A stretch of 33,636 nucleotides of DNA, taken from NCBI GenBank assembly GCA_902812455.1, contig CADDZH010000057.1:1-33636 (forward strand), read 5' to 3'. A program made the position numbers and the translations under genes. The stretch is from Chloroflexota bacterium. GTDB taxonomy: Bacteria > Chloroflexota > Ktedonobacteria > Ktedonobacterales > Ktedonobacteraceae. This document shows positions 30,515-33,636 of this stretch, in pieces (the first letter of the stretch is position 1; the number at the start of each line of letters is the position of its first letter). The notes under the pieces are model-generated. The model was not told where the DNA came from. It searched no databases and saw only the letters and a list, made by a program, of their open reading frames with translations.

Positions 30515-30700
30515 ATATAAAAACGGCCTCCGATTTAACTACCGGAGACCGCCAGAATATACTGCGTTCATGTGAACGCAAGCACTCACATGCACAACGA
30601 AGTGATGCTTCTGATGTGGCATACCTCGGCAAGCCGGCACCGGCATTCCGGTACCATTTACATGCCTTATGGCATACTTGCTGTCTCCGGTAATGACCCC
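30515..30700 (-). promoter_or_regulatory. L10 (rplJ) leader with transcription attenuator
   Basis: The 240-base gap between rplA and rplJ carries a structured leader on the minus strand. ACCGGAGAC near its start (rc of 30683-30691) can pair perfectly with GTCTCCGGT (rc of 30541-30549), a possible antiterminator. Alternatively the latter region pairs downstream as CGGTCTCCG / CGGAGGCCG (rc of 30543-30551 and 30524-30532), giving a terminator followed by TTTTT. Exclusive pairing of this kind is the known design of L10 leaders (Rfam L10_leader), where L10 or the L10-L12 complex binds its own mRNA. Confidence 0.75.
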
Positions 30701-30724
30701 AATATTCTGTTGTTATCTTTATTA

Positions 30725-31432
30725 TTACGCGGGTTTGACTGCCAGCGCCGCCGGGACATCGAGCCGCACGCTAGGAGACATCGTCGATGCGAGCACGATG
30801 CTCCTCACATACGTGCCTCTAGCTCCTGTCGGCCTGGCCCGCACAACGGCATCAAGGATTGAAGCAATATTGGACTGCAATGCCTCGTCGCTGAAAGAAA
30901 GCTTCCCGGCAGGGATGTGCAGCAGCGCCGTCCTATCAACCCTGAACTCGACGCGACCCGCTTTCACTTCGCGGATCGTTCTCGCCAGATCATTTGTGAT
31001 GGTTCCCGCTTTCGGGCTAGGCATGAGGCCACGCGGCCCCAGCTTCTTGCCGAGGCGGCCCACCTTGCCCATCACGTCGGGGGTCGCGATGGCAACATCA
31101 AAGTCAAACCAGTCTTCTTCAATGCGCTTGATCAGGTCATCGAGGCCAACGTAATCTGCCCCGGCGGCCTCGGCCTCAGCCGCCTTCTCACCCTGGGCGA
31201 AAACGAGCACCCTGACCTCTTTGCCAGTGCCGGCCGGCAGCATAGCCACACCACGCACCATCTGGTCGGCGTGCCGCGGATCGACGCCGAGCCTCATATG
31301 GACTTCAACTGTCGGATCAAAATTGACGTAATTAATTCTCTTGAGCAGTGAAATTGCTTCTGGAAGCTGGTACAGCTTAGAATTGTCAACAAGCTTTGCC
31401 GCTTCGCGATATTTTTTGCCATGTTTAGGCAT
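30725..31432 (-). CDS. rplA: 50S ribosomal protein L1
   Basis: L1 binds 23S rRNA at the mobile L1 stalk near the E site and often represses its own operon. The protein is 235 residues, normal length. The family signature [18 protein letters not shown] lies near residue 130. Other conserved parts are [11 protein letters not shown] at the start, [12 protein letters not shown], and [26 protein letters not shown] lies 9 bases before the ATG. The C-terminus runs slightly longer and more hydrophobic than in E. coli. Confidence 0.97.
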   Translation of the reverse strand: MPKHGKKYREAAKLVDNSKLYQLPEAISLLKRINYVNFDPTVEVHMRLGVDPRHADQMVRGVAMLPAGTGKEVRVLVFAQGEKAAEAEAAGADYVGLDDLIKRIEEDWFDFDVAIATPDVMGKVGRLGKKLGPRGLMPSPKAGTITNDLARTIREVKAGRVEFRVDRTALLHIPAGKLSFSDEALQSNIASILDAVVRARPTGARGTYVRSIVLASTMSPSVRLDVPAALAVKPA

Positions 31433-31521
31433 GGTGATTCGCCCTCCTCGAGGCAGGATAACCGCAGTGACTTACGGGCAATTCCTTACCTGATCTGATC
31501 TTGTGAACTCTCTTAACTAAC

Positions 31522-31632
31522 TGGTGCATTCGGAACATACGTTGATGTTGATGAAGGCCGATGAATCGGCGGTGGGCACGATAAATCGGGTTCCACGATA
31601 AATCGGGCACCTACAATGTAACGAATGCACCA
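31522..31632. repeat. Inverted-repeat element between rplK and rplA
   Basis: TGGTGCATTCG (31522-31532) and CGAATGCACCA (31622-31632) are a perfect 11-bp inverted repeat bounding 111 bases. The right arm touches the rplK stop codon. Inside is a direct repeat CACGATAAATCGGG (31577-31590 and 31594-31607). No coding capacity. It may be a small mobile element or an operon-internal hairpin. Confidence 0.55.
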
Positions 31633-32055
31633 CTAACTGATGGTAATCCCCATGCTGCGCGCTGTGCCTTCGATTGTGCGCTCAGCAGCCTCAATGTCCA
31701 GCGCATTGAGGTCTTTCATCTTCAATTCGGCTATCTCGCGCAGCTTGTCGCGGCTAATAGAGCCGACTTTGGTCCTGTTGGGTGCAGCAGAGCCTTTTTC
31801 GATACCGGCAGCCTTTTTGAGTAGATCGGCGACCGGCGGCGTTTTGGTAATAAAGGTAAAAGAACGATCTTCGTAGATCGTAATTTCAGCGGGAATAATC
31901 ATACCCACCTGGTCCTGGGTACGCGCGTTATACTCCTTGACGAACGCCATGATGTTGACGCCCTGGGGGCCGAGGGCAGTACCAACTGGTGGCGCCGGAG
32001 TAGCCTTCCCCGCCGGAATCTGTAGCTTCACTACAGCCTTAACACGTTTTGCCAT
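31633..32055 (-). CDS. rplK: 50S ribosomal protein L11
   Basis: L11 binds the GTPase-associated region of 23S rRNA, the site of thiostrepton action, and is needed for stringent-response signalling. It has 140 residues, exact for the family. The N-terminal domain reads [35 protein letters not shown], here split by its Pro-rich hinge; the C-terminal RNA-binding part ends [19 protein letters not shown] lies 11 bases before the ATG. It starts 25 bases after nusG and is surely in the same transcript. Confidence 0.97.
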   Translation of the reverse strand: MAKRVKAVVKLQIPAGKATPAPPVGTALGPQGVNIMAFVKEYNARTQDQVGMIIPAEITIYEDRSFTFITKTPPVADLLKKAAGIEKGSAAPNRTKVGSISRDKLREIAELKMKDLNALDIEAAERTIEGTARSMGITIS

Positions 32056-32080
32056 ACTAATTCAAACTCCTCAAACCGCC

Positions 32081-32716
32081 TTAGATTTTCTCGACCTGCA
32101 GGAAATCGAGCACTACCGGCGTCTCACGCCCGAAGAAAGAAACGAGCACCGTCACCTTGTTGCGATCCATATTGATATCACTGACGGTGCCGATGAAATC
32201 AGCAAAGGGGCCATCAATGACACGTACATTCTGGCCCTTCGCGAAGCTAATTTTGGCTTTGGGCTTATCCGTCTCTTTGGTTACCTGCTTTAGAATAGCT
32301 TTGATCTCGTGTTCCTGAAGGGGAACAGGGCGTGTACCAGAGCCAACAAAGCTCGTCACACCCGGCGTATTGCGTACAACATACCAGGCTTCGTCGCTCA
32401 TGATCATTTCCACCAGCACATAGCCAGGGAAGACCTTGCGCTGGACGGTGCGGCGCTGGCCCTGCTTGATCTCAACCTCTTCTTCCGTAGGCACAATGAC
32501 GCGGAAGATCTTGTCGCGCATGCCCATAGAGGCGATGCGCGCCTCGAGGTGGCTCTTTACTTTGTTTTCATAGCCTGAATAGGTGTGGATAGCATACCAG
32601 GCAGGCTCGTCCTGAGCAGGTTTTGATTGCTGGGTCTCTTTCTCTTCTTCTATATTTGAGCCACTTGACCCAGTTGTATCATTGGTATGCTCAGTAACCA
32701 CGTCGTTTTCGTTCAT
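32081..32716 (-). CDS. nusG: Transcription termination/antitermination protein NusG
   Basis: NusG binds RNA polymerase and modulates pausing and Rho action, and links transcription to ribosomes. The 211-residue protein has an acidic, Gln/Glu-rich extension of about 38 residues, then the NGN domain (AWYAIHTYSGYENKV, VFPGYVLVEM, NTPGVTSFVG) and a C-terminal KOW domain (FAKGQNVRVIDGPFADFIGTVSDI). The extension is unusual in length but common in GC-rich Gram-positive relatives. It lies 18 bases after secE. Confidence 0.97.
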   Translation of the reverse strand: MNENDVVTEHTNDTTGSSGSNIEEEKETQQSKPAQDEPAWYAIHTYSGYENKVKSHLEARIASMGMRDKIFRVIVPTEEEVEIKQGQRRTVQRKVFPGYVLVEMIMSDEAWYVVRNTPGVTSFVGSGTRPVPLQEHEIKAILKQVTKETDKPKAKISFAKGQNVRVIDGPFADFIGTVSDINMDRNKVTVLVSFFGRETPVVLDFLQVEKI

Positions 32717-32734
32717 GCTCTCTGGTTCGCTCTT

Positions 32735-33142
32735 CTATTGGCCGCTAATATGACTGATCCAGGTGAAGACCTGGAACAACCCAAAGTCTACACCCCCTAA
32801 GATCAATCCAACGGCGAGTGAAAGCAAGATTACTACAATTGTCAGATTGCGGGCCTCGAGAAAAGTAGGCCATGTTGTTTTATAACGAAGTTCATAGTAG
32901 GAGTCAAGCACGAAACGGATGAGAGTATTTTTGCGCAGGCGAACGAGCCATTCCGGTGGCCCCTTGACAGTACGTTTGCTCTCCTGTCTCACCGGCTTGC
33001 TTAGCTCTGCTTTGCGCTCAACGCGCTCTCGTGTTACGGCTTTGGCTCCCTTGCTCTGGTCTTTCTGGCCGCCACCAGCTTTGGGTTCAACCGTCTGGCT
33101 GCCCGTTGTGCTCCGGCTAGGCGTTTTCTTTTTATCAGCCAT
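32735..33142 (-). CDS. secE: Preprotein translocase subunit SecE
   Basis: SecE is the small essential partner that stabilises SecY in the membrane. From ATG 33142 it has 135 residues: a long, highly charged and probably disordered head (about 85 residues), the amphipathic helix (NTLIRFVLDSYYELRYKTTWPTFLEARN) and one membrane helix (LTIVVILLSLAVGLILGG). The W-P-T-F-L-E-A motif is the SecE hallmark. A TTG at 33160 in the same frame would add six residues; AGAAAGG directly abuts it, so ATG is preferred but the ribosome site is weak either way. Confidence 0.93.
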   Translation of the reverse strand: MADKKKTPSRSTTGSQTVEPKAGGGQKDQSKGAKAVTRERVERKAELSKPVRQESKRTVKGPPEWLVRLRKNTLIRFVLDSYYELRYKTTWPTFLEARNLTIVVILLSLAVGLILGGVDFGLFQVFTWISHISGQ

Positions 33143-33218
33143 CTTATTTGCCAGGTTCAACCTTTCTCGATCGTAGTGACCGTCCCCTACAGGCCTGATC
33201 CATCAAGTCTCTACGTCT

Positions 33219-33389
33219 CTATTTGGTTTCGCGGTGGATCGTATGTTTACGATCGTACCTGCAAAACTTTCTCAGCTCAAGCCGATCAGGGTCGTTTCTC
33301 TTGTTCTTCGTAGTAGTATAGTTCCTGTGCTTGCACTCCGTGCAAGCCAGCGTCACAACAATACGATTTTCTTTCCCTTTAGTGGCCAT
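33219..33389 (-). CDS. rpmG: 50S ribosomal protein L33
   Basis: This 56-residue protein is L33, a small 50S subunit protein near the E site. The sequence [20 protein letters not shown], then [20 protein letters not shown] and the C-terminal HTIHRETK are diagnostic. The zinc ribbon keeps C16, C19 and C43, but the fourth position is aspartate (CRYD), so metal binding may be altered or lost. GGAG lies upstream of the ATG. It lies between tuf and secE, as in many bacteria. Confidence 0.95.
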   Translation of the reverse strand: MATKGKENRIVVTLACTECKHRNYTTTKNKRNDPDRLELRKFCRYDRKHTIHRETK

Positions 33390-33427
33390 CGTCTACTTCT
33401 CCATGCGTGCCCGGACTTCAAGTCTCT

Positions 33428-33436
33428 ATTATATCA
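33428..33436 (-). promoter_or_regulatory. Extended -10 promoter between tuf and rpmG
   Basis: On the minus strand the bases read TGATATAAT, a consensus extended -10. The -35 position falls inside the end of tuf and is weak. It would start the rpmG-secE-nusG-rplKA transcript about 35 bases before the rpmG ATG. Confidence 0.5.
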
Positions 33437-33445
33437 CATAGGGAG

Positions 33446-33636
33446 CTATTCGACGACGCGGGTGCAGATGCCGGCGCCAACGGTGCGGCCCCCTTCACGA
33501 ATGGCAAAGCGCACCCCCTCTTCCATGGCCACCGGCTGGATCAACTCCACCGTCATCTCGATGTTATCCCCCGGCATCACCATCTCCACCCCCTCCGGCA
33601 AGCGAATGGCTCCCGTCACATCGGTGGTGCGCACAT
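33446..33636 (-). CDS. tuf: Elongation factor Tu, C-terminal part only
   Basis: The last 63 codons of tuf are visible; the 5' part lies beyond the right edge. The protein [24 protein letters not shown] and the end [21 protein letters not shown] are domain 3 of EF-Tu, the GTPase that delivers aminoacyl-tRNA to the ribosome. The stop codon is TAG. It precedes rpmG on the same strand with 56 bases between. Confidence 0.97.
   Translation of the reverse strand, partial: VRTTDVTGAIRLPEGVEMVMPGDNIEMTVELIQPVAMEEGVRFAIREGGRTVGAGICTRVVE

Noticed and set aside
33143..33218. Possible tRNA-Trp between rpmG and secE, as in many bacteria
   Set aside because: Only 76 bases are free and no cloverleaf can be drawn.
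1..33636. CRISPR array or tandem-repeat array
   Set aside because: The repeats found are single or paired palindromes without regular spacers; no cas-like gene is present.

Overview
The window looks like chromosomal DNA of a Chloroflexota bacterium, most likely of the Ktedonobacteria. This rests on gene content and style: two large soluble or membrane Ser/Thr kinases, a PrsW-type protease with a Pro/Tyr-rich head, a T-box in front of a synthetase gene, high-GC coding sequence, and many short palindromic repeats between genes. The assignment is an inference; no 16S gene is present.

Left part (1-13.4 kb). The left edge carries the first 16 codons of an IS3-family transposase (minus strand) and its probable terminal repeat. 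Next come a lone OLD/RecF-like AAA ATPase (minus) and a plus-strand series: dnaE (Pol III alpha with an intact PHP site), a PrsW-family intramembrane protease, a transmembrane Ser/Thr kinase, an alpha/beta hydrolase, then a class I T-box leader with terminator and a LeuRS homologue. The LeuRS homologue lacks the CP1 editing domain and has HVGN in place of HIGH.

Middle part (13.4-25.4 kb). A small exported protein, a 13-TPR zinc-ribbon Ser/Thr kinase and rsmA/ksgA lie on the minus strand. On the plus strand are a class A penicillin-binding protein, an unrecognised 196-residue protein, and a two-gene ABC exporter (999-residue FtsX-type permease plus ATPase with an AbrB-like tail).

Right part (25.4-33.6 kb). 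All genes are on the minus strand, read from right to left: tuf (partial), rpmG, secE, nusG, rplK, rplA, an L10 leader attenuator, rplJ, rplL, then rpsO, pnp and a family-4 uracil-DNA glycosylase. This is the usual secE-nusG-rplKAJL cluster, but rpoBC does not follow rplL; rpsO-pnp does.

Several intergenic spaces are filled by small repeats: a palindromic family in three copies (about 11.1, 20.5 and 26.1 kb), a GC-rich hairpin family in two copies (17.7 kb and inside the rplJ-rplL gap), a TA-flanked MITE-like element at 13.3 kb, an inverted-repeat element between rplK and rplA, and a pair of 37-bp palindromic repeats at 21.3 kb. No tRNA, rRNA, CRISPR array or prophage was seen. I see no clearly new multi-gene system. 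The most unusual items are the editing-less LeuRS homologue with its T-box of uncertain specifier, and the small elements placed inside the ribosomal-protein operon.
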